From contig NZ_JASJDK010000027.1 of NCBI RefSeq assembly GCF_030065675.1, positions 1 through 47,045 of the forward strand: a stretch of 47,045 bases of DNA. Reading direction: 5' to 3'. This DNA comes from Mastigocoleus sp. MO_188.B34. Its GTDB lineage: Bacteria > Cyanobacteriota > Cyanobacteriia > Cyanobacteriales > Nostocaceae. The position numbers were made by a program, and so were the translations under genes. Shown here one piece after another: positions 1 to 7,673 of the stretch (positions within the stretch are counted from its first letter, which is position 1; each line of letters begins with the position of its first letter). The notes beneath the pieces were generated by a model. That model saw only the letters and a program-made list of their open reading frames with translations, made no database searches and was not told the DNA's origin.

Positions 1-1541
1 ATGGTCAACGAGCGATTTCTGCTTCCTCGGACAAAACTCTCAAGCTATGGAACTTAGAAACAGGGGAAGAAATTCATACTTTTACTGGTCATAATGACTC
101 GGTTAATGCAGTAGCAATTACACCAAATGGTCAACGAGCGATTTCTGCTTCCTCGGACAAAACTCTCAAGCTATGGAACTTAGAAACAGGGGAAGAAATT
201 CATACTTTTACTGGTCATAGTGACTCGGTTAATACAATAACAATCTCACCAGATGGTCAAAGAGCCATTTCTGCTTCTTGCAACTGTATTTCCGACCTAT
301 GGAAACCGAACAAAACCGTCACTATCAAACTATGGAATTTAAATTTAGAAACAGGGGAAGAAATCTACACTTCTACTGTTCATGGTTCCGGGGTAAAGTC
401 AGTAGCAATCACACCAGATGGTCGCCGGGTTATTTATGGTTATTGCGATAAAACTCTCAAACTATGGAACTTAGAAATAGCCGAACTACTACATACTTTT
501 ATTGGTCATAGTTCCTTAGTTAATTCAGTAGCAATTGCACCAGATGGTCAACGAGCGATTTCTGCTTCCTCGGACAAAACTCTCAAGCTATGGAACTTAG
601 AAACAGGGGGAAAAATTCATACTCTTATTGGTCATAATGACTCAGTTAATGCAGTAGCAATTGCACCAGATGGTCAACGAGCGATTTCTGCTTCCTCGGA
701 CAAAACTCTCAAGATATGGAACTTAGAAACAGGGAAAGAAATCTATACCTTTATAAGTCATAGTGACTCGGTTAATGCATTGACAATCTCACCGGATGGT
801 CAACGAGCAATTTCTGCTTCTTGTAACTGTATTTCTGACCTATGGAAACCGAACAAAACTGTCACTGTCAAACAATGGAATTTCAATTTAGAAATAGGTG
901 AAGAAACCCGCACTTTTACTGTTCGCGGTTCCGGGGTAAAGTCATTAGCTGTCACACCAGATGGTCAACGGGTTATTTATGGCTGTTGTGACAAAACTCT
1001 CAAACTATGGAACTTAGAAACAGGAGAAGAAATCCATACTTTTACTGGTCATAGTTCCTTGGTTAACTCAGTAGCAATCACACAAGATGGTAAAAGAGCA
1101 ATTTCTGCTTCCGATGACAAAACTCTCAAACTATGGAACTTAGAAACAGGGGAAGAAATCCATACTTTTACTGATCATAGTGAATCGGTTAATGCAGTAA
1201 CAATCTCACCAAACAATCGACGAGCGATTTCTGCTTCCTCGGACAAAACTCTCAAGCTGTGGAACTTAGAAACATGGGAAGAAATCTATACTTTTACTGG
1301 TCATAGTGACTCGGTTAATGCAGTAGCATACACACCAGATAGTCAACGAGCAATTTCTGCTTCCTCGGACAAAACTCTCAAGCTATGGAACTTAGAAACA
1401 GGGGAGGTAATTGCGACTTTTAGTGGTGATAGTAGCATGTATTGCTGTGCTATTTCACCAGATGCTTTAACAGTTGTGGCGGGAGAAGCATCTGGACGGT
1501 TACATTTTTTTCGTTTAGAAGGAGTGACAGATAATATTTAA
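1..1541 (+). CDS. WD40-repeat beta-propeller protein, 5' end outside the window
   Basis: The reading frame is open from base 3 to the TAA at 1539-1541 (512 residues visible), so the gene begins before the window; a TTG at 780 is internal and not the start. It is built entirely of WD40 blades with the recurrent pattern GHxxxVNxVAIxPDGQRAISASxDKTLKLWNLETGEEIHTF, about 42 residues each. Some blades are altered: one type reads ISASCNCISDLWKPNKT and another RVIYGCCDKTLKLWNLE. The blades come in a super-repeat of 181 codons: bases from about 241 onward reappear from about 784 with few changes, showing recent internal duplication. No catalytic motif is seen, so this is a scaffold or sensor propeller. 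A P-loop NTPase gene starts 5 bp after its stop, so the two are probably co-transcribed and may act together. The missing N-terminus could carry a further domain. Confidence 0.9.
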   Translation, partial: GQRAISASSDKTLKLWNLETGEEIHTFTGHNDSVNAVAITPNGQRAISASSDKTLKLWNLETGEEIHTFTGHSDSVNTITISPDGQRAISASCNCISDLWKPNKTVTIKLWNLNLETGEEIYTSTVHGSGVKSVAITPDGRRVIYGYCDKTLKLWNLEIAELLHTFIGHSSLVNSVAIAPDGQRAISASSDKTLKLWNLETGGKIHTLIGHNDSVNAVAIAPDGQRAISASSDKTLKIWNLETGKEIYTFISHSDSVNALTISPDGQRAISASCNCISDLWKPNKTVTVKQWNFNLEIGEETRTFTVRGSGVKSLAVTPDGQRVIYGCCDKTLKLWNLETGEEIHTFTGHSSLVNSVAITQDGKRAISASDDKTLKLWNLETGEEIHTFTDHSESVNAVTISPNNRRAISASSDKTLKLWNLETWEEIYTFTGHSDSVNAVAYTPDSQRAISASSDKTLKLWNLETGEVIATFSGDSSMYCCAISPDALTVVAGEASGRLHFFRLEGVTDNI

Positions 1542-1546
1542 TAACT

Positions 1547-2683
1547 ATGAATTCTCAACAGCTAATCATTAAAATCAATAACAGAATAATACCAAGGAAA
1601 TTTCAACAAACTCTCCAAGAAAAAATCTTTGATTTCGTAGGTAGAGAATTTCTCTTCACCGCAATCAACGACTTTCTCAACCGTTACGACAGGGGTTATT
1701 TTACAATTGTTGGCGTACCGGGTAGCGGTAAAAGTGCAATTCTCGCCAAATATGTGAGAGAAAATTCCCATGTTTTTTACTATAACCCTCAAATTAAAGG
1801 TAAAAATCGAGCTGAAGAATTCCTAAAAACCATTATCACTGAGATAGAAGCTGCAAATGGAACTTCTTTGCAACTTATTCTCCAATATATTAGCGACCAA
1901 TTAGCACCCAACCAAAGATTTATCATTGTAATTGATAGCTTAGATGCAATAGACTACGGCAGACAGTCTATTGGTTCAAATTTATTTTATCTTCCCAGAT
2001 ATATGCCAAAAGGGATATATTTTCTCCTCGCTCGTCGTCCTTTTTTTAGAGAAAAATCTGGTTTATTAATAGAAGCACCTTCTCAATTGTTCAATTTAAA
2101 GGATTATCCTGAAGACAATCACCAAGATATACAAGCTTATATTCAAAAATATATTCAACAACACATACAAAAAGCTTTACATTCATCCACTGCTAGCAAA
2201 GAAATGTTTGAAGTAACCCAACAAGAATTTACTCAACAGTTAACAAATAAAAGTGACAACAACTTCATGTATGTCAGACAAATTTTAACTGCGCTAGAGA
2301 CAGGTTTCTATCCAGAAAATTCTTCTCTTGCAGAGATTTTAGATAGAACATCTTTTCCTCCTGCTTTAGAAACATATTACCAACAGCATTTACAGAAAAT
2401 GTTTCCAGCAGAAGAAGCAGATCCAATTGCTCAAGCCGTTTTGAATACACTAGTACAAAATTCATTAGTGCAAGACCAATCACCACTATCACAACGCAGG
2501 GGACAAACAGTAGAAGAAATTTCCCAAATAATTGATGCTGATGAATATGATGTTGAAGAAGTCTTAGAAAACTGGATTGAGTTTCTTACTGTGCATCAAA
2601 TTGATGGAGATAACAAGTATGGTTTATATCATAGTAATTTTGGTAAATGGCTTAGTGCACATCCGCAATCAAAATATTCGTAG
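1547..2683 (+). CDS. P-loop NTPase (AAA_16/NACHT-like, STAND-type)
   Basis: A 378-residue protein beginning 5 bp after the WD40 gene. It has an FVGRE motif at residues 30-34, Walker A GVPGSGKS at 56-63 and a Walker B-like hydrophobic strand FIIVID at 125-130 followed by SLDAID, as in AAA_16/NACHT signalling ATPases. The C-terminal third looks helical and winged-helix-like and ends with YGLYHSNFGKWL, resembling the segment that normally joins the NTPase core to WD40 repeats in cyanobacterial NACHT-WD40 proteins. In those proteins the propeller follows the NTPase in one polypeptide; here it is a separate upstream gene, so this may be a split or rearranged STAND switch. The target signal is unknown. 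The TAG stop lies in the left arm of a dispersed palindrome (2680-2731), so the original C-terminus may have been longer. Confidence 0.8.
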   Translation: MNSQQLIIKINNRIIPRKFQQTLQEKIFDFVGREFLFTAINDFLNRYDRGYFTIVGVPGSGKSAILAKYVRENSHVFYYNPQIKGKNRAEEFLKTIITEIEAANGTSLQLILQYISDQLAPNQRFIIVIDSLDAIDYGRQSIGSNLFYLPRYMPKGIYFLLARRPFFREKSGLLIEAPSQLFNLKDYPEDNHQDIQAYIQKYIQQHIQKALHSSTASKEMFEVTQQEFTQQLTNKSDNNFMYVRQILTALETGFYPENSSLAEILDRTSFPPALETYYQQHLQKMFPAEEADPIAQAVLNTLVQNSLVQDQSPLSQRRGQTVEEISQIIDADEYDVEEVLENWIEFLTVHQIDGDNKYGLYHSNFGKWLSAHPQSKYS

Positions 2684-2731
2684 AGATATTGCAGCCTGCG
2701 GCGTCCGCGTTAGCCTCTGTAACGTCTCTAC
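2680..2731. repeat. Dispersed GTAGAGA...TCTCTAC palindromic repeat, copy 1 (imperfect)
   Basis: Starts GTAGAGATATTGCAGCCTGC and ends CTCTGTAACGTCTCTAC. The arms are imperfect inverted repeats around a GC-rich loop (CCTGCGGCGTCCGCGTTAGC). It is a diverged copy of the perfect element at 3735-3788 and supplies the stop codon of the preceding NTPase gene. Confidence 0.75.
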
Positions 2732-2778
2732 CAACTGATTTAAGTAGGTTAGTAAGAAAAATCATAACTTGTTTGTAA

Positions 2779-2802
2779 TAGCGCTTTAGCGCTAAAGCGC
2801 TA
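2779..2802. repeat. Perfect 24-bp palindrome of AGCGCT units
   Basis: A self-complementary sequence made of TAGCGC / TTTAGCGCTAAA / GCGCTA, extended imperfectly to GTA...TAC on the outside. It is a typical dispersed intergenic cyanobacterial palindrome and lies in the remains of the minus-strand remnant at 2826-2957. Confidence 0.7.
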
Positions 2803-2825
2803 CTACGAGCCAAATACGAGTATTT

Positions 2826-2957
2826 TATATTTAGTCTCACCGTTAACCCACGGCTTGGTGCTGGTTCGCTAAGCTTAAAAGTAAAAATTTGTGGTTCTCC
2901 ACCTTCAGCAACAACAGTTCGATCTACACTGAAGGAAACAACGGGTAAATTTGTCAT
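2826..2957 (-). pseudogene. Remnant of a Calx-beta-type repeat protein (N-terminal fragment)
   Basis: Read on the minus strand, the first 44 codons from the ATG at 2957 give a start MTNLPVVSFSVDRTVVAEGG followed by PQIFTFKLSEPAPSRGLTVRLN. This resembles the opening of secreted cyanobacterial calcium-binding proteins of the Calx-beta/hemolysin type. After about residue 44 the frame runs into the palindromic repeats at 2779-2802 and 2680-2731 and loses any recognisable domain. I read it as the surviving 5' stump of a gene destroyed by repeat insertion or deletion. A genuine short protein of 101 residues is possible but unlikely. No function is inferred. Confidence 0.5.
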
Positions 2958-3108
2958 AACAAACTAAGACTATTTATTATTTTCAGGATTGTATTTTCAG
3001 GGTTGTATTTTCAGGGTTAATTGTATAACCCATCCCCTGCCAAAATATATAAACTGCTATAAGCTATACATTTGCTTTATAAAAAATTTAAAATCAGTCA
3101 TTATTTCC

Positions 3109-3627
3109 ATGCGAATTTCTATAATTGGTGGTGTTGGTTCGGGGAAAACAACTTTAGCGAAACAAATTTCCCAAAGTCTAACAATTCCACACATAGAATT
3201 AGACTATTTGTACTGGGAATCCAATTGGGTAAGAGTACCAAAAGAAATTTTTCGTGAACGCGTTGCAGATTCCTTAACAGAAGAAAGCTGGGTTGTTGAT
3301 GGTCAATACAGTAAAGTGAGAGATATTATTTGGAGTCGGGCTGATACTGTAGTGTGGTTAGACTATTCTTTGGTAACAGTTATGAGTCGAATTACCAAAA
3401 GATCCCTGAATCGAATAATTACCAAACAAGAAGTCTGCAATGGTAACTATGAAACTTGGAGAAAATTGTTCAGCAATAAGTCAATTATTTTACACTCTTT
3501 TAAGAGTTATCACAAACGGCGTAAAAAGTATCCAATTTTATTTAAAAAACCTGAAAACAGTCATTTAAATATAGTTCATCTGCAATCGCCAAAGGCTACA
3601 CAAGATTGGTTGCTAAATTTAACGTAA
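3109..3627 (+). CDS. Small P-loop NTPase, adenylate kinase/topology-modulation (FlaR-like) family
   Basis: A 172-residue protein starting MRISIIGGVGSGKTTLAKQI. The frame is open further upstream to 2989, but the upstream codons look non-coding and the family starts exactly at the residues before the P-loop, so the ATG at 3109 is chosen. Walker A GGVGSGKT is at residues 7-14. It is followed by a short substrate-side segment HIELDYLYWESNWVRVP and then EESWVVDGQYSKVRDIIWSRADTVVWLDY, which is the lid/Walker B region of the AAA_17/18 topology-modulation family of small nucleotide kinases. The physiological substrate of these proteins is generally unknown. The gene stands alone, with repeat-rich DNA on both sides. 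Confidence 0.75.
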   Translation: MRISIIGGVGSGKTTLAKQISQSLTIPHIELDYLYWESNWVRVPKEIFRERVADSLTEESWVVDGQYSKVRDIIWSRADTVVWLDYSLVTVMSRITKRSLNRIITKQEVCNGNYETWRKLFSNKSIILHSFKSYHKRRKKYPILFKKPENSHLNIVHLQSPKATQDWLLNLT

Positions 3628-3734
3628 GTTACTTAAATTAATAACAAAAGTCAATGTTTATACTTTTTTTTTGCAAGTATCTAATTTATAAGACAATACA
3701 GTTCAGTTAAGACTTTTTTTAAACAAATAACACT

Positions 3735-3788
3735 GTAGAGACGCGACAGAGCCTGCGGCGTCGGCGTTAGCCTCTGTCGCGTCTCTAC
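3735..3788. repeat. Dispersed GTAGAGACG...CGTCTCTAC palindromic repeat, copy 2 (perfect)
   Basis: A perfect 17-bp inverted repeat (GTAGAGACGCGACAGAG at 3735-3751 and its complement at 3772-3788) around a 20-base GC-rich loop. It would fold into a strong hairpin between the convergent kinase-like gene and the reductase gene. It shares its core with the element at 2680-2731 and with the hairpin after leuA at 9366-9387. Confidence 0.85.
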
Positions 3789-3822
3789 AAAAGAAATTTA
3801 GGCTTATCTGAACCGTATTGAT

Positions 3823-4803
3823 TTATAAGATACCTTTTTCTAGTAATTTCACGCTGGCATAAATAGAATTTAAATGTGGGGTTCGAGTATCAGTCAATTT
3901 TCCTAATTCAATTACTGCTCCTAATAAAGCATCTATTTCTGTTGGACGACCCGCTTCTATATCTTGAAGCATAGATGTTTTATGAGCGCCGACTGATGAT
4001 GCTCCTTCAATCCTTTGTTCTAGGGAAATACTAAATTTTACTCCCAATTTTTCGGCGATCACCTGCCCTTCAAGCATCATATTCCGGGCTAGTTCTCTGG
4101 TCAATGAGTATTTACAAATATCTTCTAAAGTTGCTCGTGTAATTGCACTGATGGGATTAAAAGCTAAATTTCCCCAAAGTTTAAGCCATAACTCATTACG
4201 GATTTGGTTGCGGACTGGCGCTTTCAGACCCGCTTGACGTAGAACTTGAACTAATTTTTTGATGCGATCGCTTTTGCTCCCATCCAGTTCACCGAGGGTA
4301 AAGCGATCGCCTTCAATATGTTTCACTACTCCAGGAGCAATTAATTCTGTTGCGGGGTAAACTATGCAACCGATGACTCGCTCGATGGGAATATTTGCTT
4401 CTACGACCCCATCGGGATCTACAGTAAGAATTTTGCGGTCTTCATATTGGGTACCACTGTTACGAAAATACCACCAGGGAATACCATTTTGTGCAGTAAC
4501 GACCATTGTTTCTGAGCCATATAAAGCCGGTAGAGAAGGTGCTAATTTAGGTACGCTTTGGGCTTTGACAGTGACAAAAATTGCATCCTGTGGTCCAACG
4601 GTATCAACATCAGCAGTTGCAATAAAATTATCAGTGGTTTCTCGTACACCATTTTCTTCTAGTTGTAATCCTTGGGTTTGTAGAGCTTTGAGTTGTTTTC
4701 CCCGAGCGATGAAAGTAACTTTTACCTCTGAGGGTGGTAATTTAGCTAATTTTGCTCCTAAATAACTACCAATTGCACCAGCACCAAAAATGCAAATCTT
4801 CAT
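3823..4803 (-). CDS. Ketopantoate reductase family protein (PanE/ApbA fold)
   Basis: A 326-residue NADPH-dependent reductase of the ApbA/PanE family. The start MKICIFGAGAIGSYLGAKLA at 4803 holds the Rossmann GxGxxG motif. An in-frame ATG at 4818 is less likely because a GGAG ribosome site lies between the two. Further family features are VTVKAQSVPK, TAQNGIPWWYF, the ELWLKLWGNLAFNPISAIT helix with the catalytic-type Lys/Asn residues, and a C-terminal SMLQDIEAGRPTEIDALLGAV stretch typical of the substrate domain. PanE converts 2-dehydropantoate to pantoate for CoA synthesis, but the NGIPWWYF subgroup includes paralogues of unproven substrate, so no gene symbol is given. It lies downstream of an acyl-CoA ligase on the same strand, separated by a repeat-rich gap. 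Confidence 0.85.
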   Translation of the reverse strand: MKICIFGAGAIGSYLGAKLAKLPPSEVKVTFIARGKQLKALQTQGLQLEENGVRETTDNFIATADVDTVGPQDAIFVTVKAQSVPKLAPSLPALYGSETMVVTAQNGIPWWYFRNSGTQYEDRKILTVDPDGVVEANIPIERVIGCIVYPATELIAPGVVKHIEGDRFTLGELDGSKSDRIKKLVQVLRQAGLKAPVRNQIRNELWLKLWGNLAFNPISAITRATLEDICKYSLTRELARNMMLEGQVIAEKLGVKFSISLEQRIEGASSVGAHKTSMLQDIEAGRPTEIDALLGAVIELGKLTDTRTPHLNSIYASVKLLEKGIL

Positions 4804-4835
4804 GCGATCGCTCCTCATAATTACATAAATAGCTG

Positions 4836-4991
4836 ATTTGGATCCCCTTAAACCCCTTGGAAAAATTTGCTGGTTACAAATTTATTGAATTTGGATACCC
4901 CTAACCCCCTTGGAAAGGGGAAAAGTTACTACTAGTTACAAATTTATTGAATTTGGATCCCCCTAACCCCCTTGGAAAGGGGGAAAAGTTC
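4836..4991. repeat. Direct repeats of a GGATCCCCCTAACCCCCTTGGAAAGG-type element
   Basis: Three consecutive degenerate copies of TTTGGATCCCC(C)TAA(A)CCCC(C)TTGGAAA, the last two preceded by the same TTACAAATTTATTGAA leader. The last copy is nearest to consensus and its AACCCCCTT/AAGGGGG parts can pair. This is a common type of short dispersed repeat in cyanobacterial intergenic DNA. It fills the gap between the acyl-CoA ligase and the reductase. Confidence 0.75.
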
Positions 4992-5047
4992 AAGCTATAA
5001 AAAATATTAATTTTGAATTATGTCCTACGGACACGCTATGCTAATGG

Positions 5048-5074
5048 CTTTTTACTTTTTACTTTTTACTTTTC
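5048..5074. repeat. TTTTTAC heptamer microsatellite
   Basis: About four tandem TTTTTAC units. The array overlaps the last codons and stop of the minus-strand acyl-CoA ligase gene. A second array with the same unit lies near 21186-21225. Confidence 0.7.
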
Positions 5075-6592
5075 TGCAGTAATTTTGAGTAATTCCGCCA
5101 TTTTCAGTCGCTGAGGTTTTCCTGTCGCACCTCGGGGTAAGCTTTCTAAAAAGTGAAACTTACGGGGAACTTTAAAATCTGCAAGATATTGCAAGCAATA
5201 TTGTCTTAATTCTTGTTCATCAATATTTTCTTTTAAAACAACTGCTGCGTGAACATCTTCACCCAGGGTTTTATGGGGTGCTGCAAAACTGAGAACTTCC
5301 TCCACTGCGGGATGACGCAAAATTACATTATCTACTTCTAAAGGAGAAATCTTTTCCCCACCACGATTAATTAATTCTTTTAAACGTCCCGTCAGGGATA
5401 AATAACCCGACTCGTCAATTACCCCTTGATCCCCGGTGCGAAACCAACCATTAGTAAAAGCTTTGGTGTTAGCTTCGGGATTATTTTCGTAACCATCAAC
5501 TACATTGGGAGCTTTCACCACTACTTCCCCCAACTCACCCTGAGGAAGAAGATTTCCGGCTTCATCCATAATATTGATTTCGACTCCAAAGCCATAACCA
5601 ACAGTTCCAGGTTTATGTTCTGCGGGGGGTAAAGGATTAGAAGTCATTTGATGTGATGCTTCAGTCATGCTGTATGCTTCGAGCACCGGAGCGTTGAAAG
5701 TTGTTTCTAGTTGTTCCAAGACTACAGTAGGTAAAGAAGAACTACTGGAGCGCAGAAATCTCAACTTACTTTTGGCGATCGCTTCTGGATTGCGACTGGC
5801 TCTAGCTAGTAACATTTGATGCATTGTAGGTACTGCCGAGTACCATGTTGGTTGAAATTCTGCAAACCATTTCCAAAATTCTAAAGCGTTGAAACCACCA
5901 ACCGGAACGATAACAGTTCCCCCGGAAGATAGGGTTGAAAGCATGGAAGCAACTAAACCGTGGACATGAAATAAAGGCATTACGCATAATGCCCGGTCTT
6001 CTGCTGTTAAATTATAAGTACCGATGATATTTCCTGCAGAAGCGGCTAAATTTCGATGTTTGATGGGAACTCGCTTCGGTCTGCTAGTTGTACCGCTGGT
6101 GTGTAAAATCATCGCGATATCTTCTGGTTGGGCTAACTCAGTCGATCGCTCATCTCGTTTTGTAACACCTTGCAGATGAAAAGATAATCCTTCAGGTTGC
6201 AACTTTGCTTGAATTAGCAAGATATTATCTGTGAGAGCTGCTTTCGCTGCAGGGATACCCTCATCTAAAATAATTAATGCACTAGCATTGAGATCCTCAT
6301 AATAAAAAGCAAACTCAGCCTGAGAATATTTGGGATTGAGAGGAGCAGCAGTACCGCACATAGCTGCAGCTAAAAAAGTTACAACCATCTCAGGTCCATT
6401 AGTCATCGCAATTGCAATGCGATCGCCCCGACCAATTCCAAATTTATTGAGTTGGGCTGCAAGATCGATGATTTGCTGTTTTAATTGTTTATAGCTCAAG
6501 GTTGATCGTTCTGGAGCAATTAAAGCAGGATGTTCGTCATCTCCGATTAAGAGATCCAATAAAGTTTTATTCTTGCGATCGTTTGAAACCAT
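5066..6592 (-). CDS. AMP-forming acyl-CoA synthetase (oxalate-CoA-ligase-like)
   Basis: A 508-residue member of the ANL adenylating superfamily, full length for a stand-alone ligase. The P-loop-like motif MILHTSGTTSRPKRVPIKHR is at residues 161-180, and the adenylation core YSMTEASHQM and RTGDQGVIDESGYLSLTGR (with the conserved Asp-Gly hinge region) follow. The C-terminal GATGKPQR segment carries the catalytic lysine. The TSGTTSRPKRVPI form is the variant seen in the oxalyl-CoA synthetase (Pcs60/AAE3) branch, so a short dicarboxylic or medium acyl substrate is plausible. The substrate cannot be read from sequence. It lies on the same strand downstream of a GntR/FCD regulator, which may control it. 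Its stop codon is inside a TTTTTAC microsatellite. Confidence 0.85.
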   Translation of the reverse strand: MVSNDRKNKTLLDLLIGDDEHPALIAPERSTLSYKQLKQQIIDLAAQLNKFGIGRGDRIAIAMTNGPEMVVTFLAAAMCGTAAPLNPKYSQAEFAFYYEDLNASALIILDEGIPAAKAALTDNILLIQAKLQPEGLSFHLQGVTKRDERSTELAQPEDIAMILHTSGTTSRPKRVPIKHRNLAASAGNIIGTYNLTAEDRALCVMPLFHVHGLVASMLSTLSSGGTVIVPVGGFNALEFWKWFAEFQPTWYSAVPTMHQMLLARASRNPEAIAKSKLRFLRSSSSSLPTVVLEQLETTFNAPVLEAYSMTEASHQMTSNPLPPAEHKPGTVGYGFGVEINIMDEAGNLLPQGELGEVVVKAPNVVDGYENNPEANTKAFTNGWFRTGDQGVIDESGYLSLTGRLKELINRGGEKISPLEVDNVILRHPAVEEVLSFAAPHKTLGEDVHAAVVLKENIDEQELRQYCLQYLADFKVPRKFHFLESLPRGATGKPQRLKMAELLKITAEK

Positions 6593-6856
6593 TATTTGTT
6601 CTAAAAAGACGTATAAATCAAAAATAAAATTATCGTAGGGTGTGTTAGGCGGCGCGTAAGAGGATATTTAGGAAGTATGGTTTATTACCCAAAATCATTA
6701 TTGATATCCCCCCCTAGGGCGTGTTTTCAAACTATAACCACAATAAAATTAGTGCGATGCCTACGACTATTCCCTGCGGGCTTATAGACAAAGCAGAAAC
6801 ATTCAGGTCTTTCTGTTGCTAGCGGTGTGAATGATTAGTATTGAACCCAATAGTAA

Positions 6857-7546
6857 TTATTTATTTGCATATTTTTTAGAGTGTTTTTCTAAATAATCTA
6901 CCAATTCTTTCCCTGCTGAGTTTATATGTCGCTTCAATAATTTCACAGCAGTAGAAGTATCTTTATTTCGACAAGCATCTAAAAGTAAGTAGTGCTCTTT
7001 CTGCGAACGCTCTAAGTAATTCATCCTTGTCATTTGTAAACGTACATATCGTTCTGTACTAATGTGTAAATTATTAATCATATTTAATAATCTACTTCGT
7101 TTTCCTGGGGCATATAAAGTGGAGTGAAATTCCCAATTTAATTTTCCTAGCATTGCAATATCAGTTTCTTTTACTGTTGAATCCAAAATGGATTGAGCTT
7201 TTTCTATATCGACTTCTTCTAAGTTAGGTATTGCAAATTTAATCGCCATACTTTCCAAGACAATGCGAATTTCGCAAATTTCTTGAGCTTCACTCGGAGA
7301 TAAACCAGAAACTACAGCACCTCTGTTGTTATAAAACTTTACTAAACCTTCTGCTTCCAATTGACGTAGTGCTTCTCTAACAGGTATGCGACTAACTCCA
7401 AATTGTTTTGCTATTTCATCTTGCCTGAGAGATTGTTCTTCTGTAAATATGCCTTGAATAATCGCTTCTCGTAAAGCATCAGCAATCAGTTCGGGGGTAC
7501 TGCGTTGCTTTTGTTGTACATTTGCTGCAAGTTCGCTTAAATTCAT
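6857..7546 (-). CDS. GntR-family transcription regulator with FCD domain
   Basis: A 229-residue FadR-type regulator. The N-terminal winged helix spans about residues 14-75, with LRQDEIAKQFGVSRIPVREA as the recognition helix region and LEAEGLVKFYNNRGAVVSG as the wing. Residues about 85-215 form the all-helical FCD ligand domain. Such proteins are usually repressors released by a small organic acid or acyl-CoA. A perfect palindrome containing TTGTATACAA lies 26-45 bp upstream of the start, in the gap to divergent leuA, and matches the operator type of this family; this suggests autoregulation and possibly control of leuA. The acyl-CoA ligase downstream on the same strand is another likely target. 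Ligand unknown. Confidence 0.88.
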   Translation of the reverse strand: MNLSELAANVQQKQRSTPELIADALREAIIQGIFTEEQSLRQDEIAKQFGVSRIPVREALRQLEAEGLVKFYNNRGAVVSGLSPSEAQEICEIRIVLESMAIKFAIPNLEEVDIEKAQSILDSTVKETDIAMLGKLNWEFHSTLYAPGKRSRLLNMINNLHISTERYVRLQMTRMNYLERSQKEHYLLLDACRNKDTSTAVKLLKRHINSAGKELVDYLEKHSKKYANK

Positions 7547-7553
7547 CTCAAGA

Positions 7554-7591
7554 TTTTGTATACTATTTTTAGTATATTGTATACAATATAC
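7554..7591. promoter_or_regulatory. Probable GntR/FCD operator between the regulator gene and leuA
   Basis: Bases 7572-7591 are a perfect 20-bp palindrome centred on TTGTATACAA, which fits the GntR-family consensus GT-x-AC with flanking T/A. A second partial site, TTGTATACTA, lies just upstream at about 7557-7566 and its TACTA can pair with TAGTA near 7570. The palindrome is 26 bp from the regulator start and 83 bp from leuA, so it could repress both divergent genes. Confidence 0.6.
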
Positions 7592-7673
7592 AGTAATCTG
7601 AATACAATAATCTGATTCGCAACTGCTTGTTTATTTTGGGTGTTGAATCTTTGTTTGGAAAGATCTAAAAATT

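Noticed and set aside
1-1541. Possible CRISPR or satellite array from the regular repeats
   Set aside because: The repeats keep the reading frame, have no unique spacers and encode WD40 blades.
4364-4765. 133-codon plus-strand frame opposite the reductase gene
   Set aside because: Shadow of the ketopantoate-reductase-family frame.
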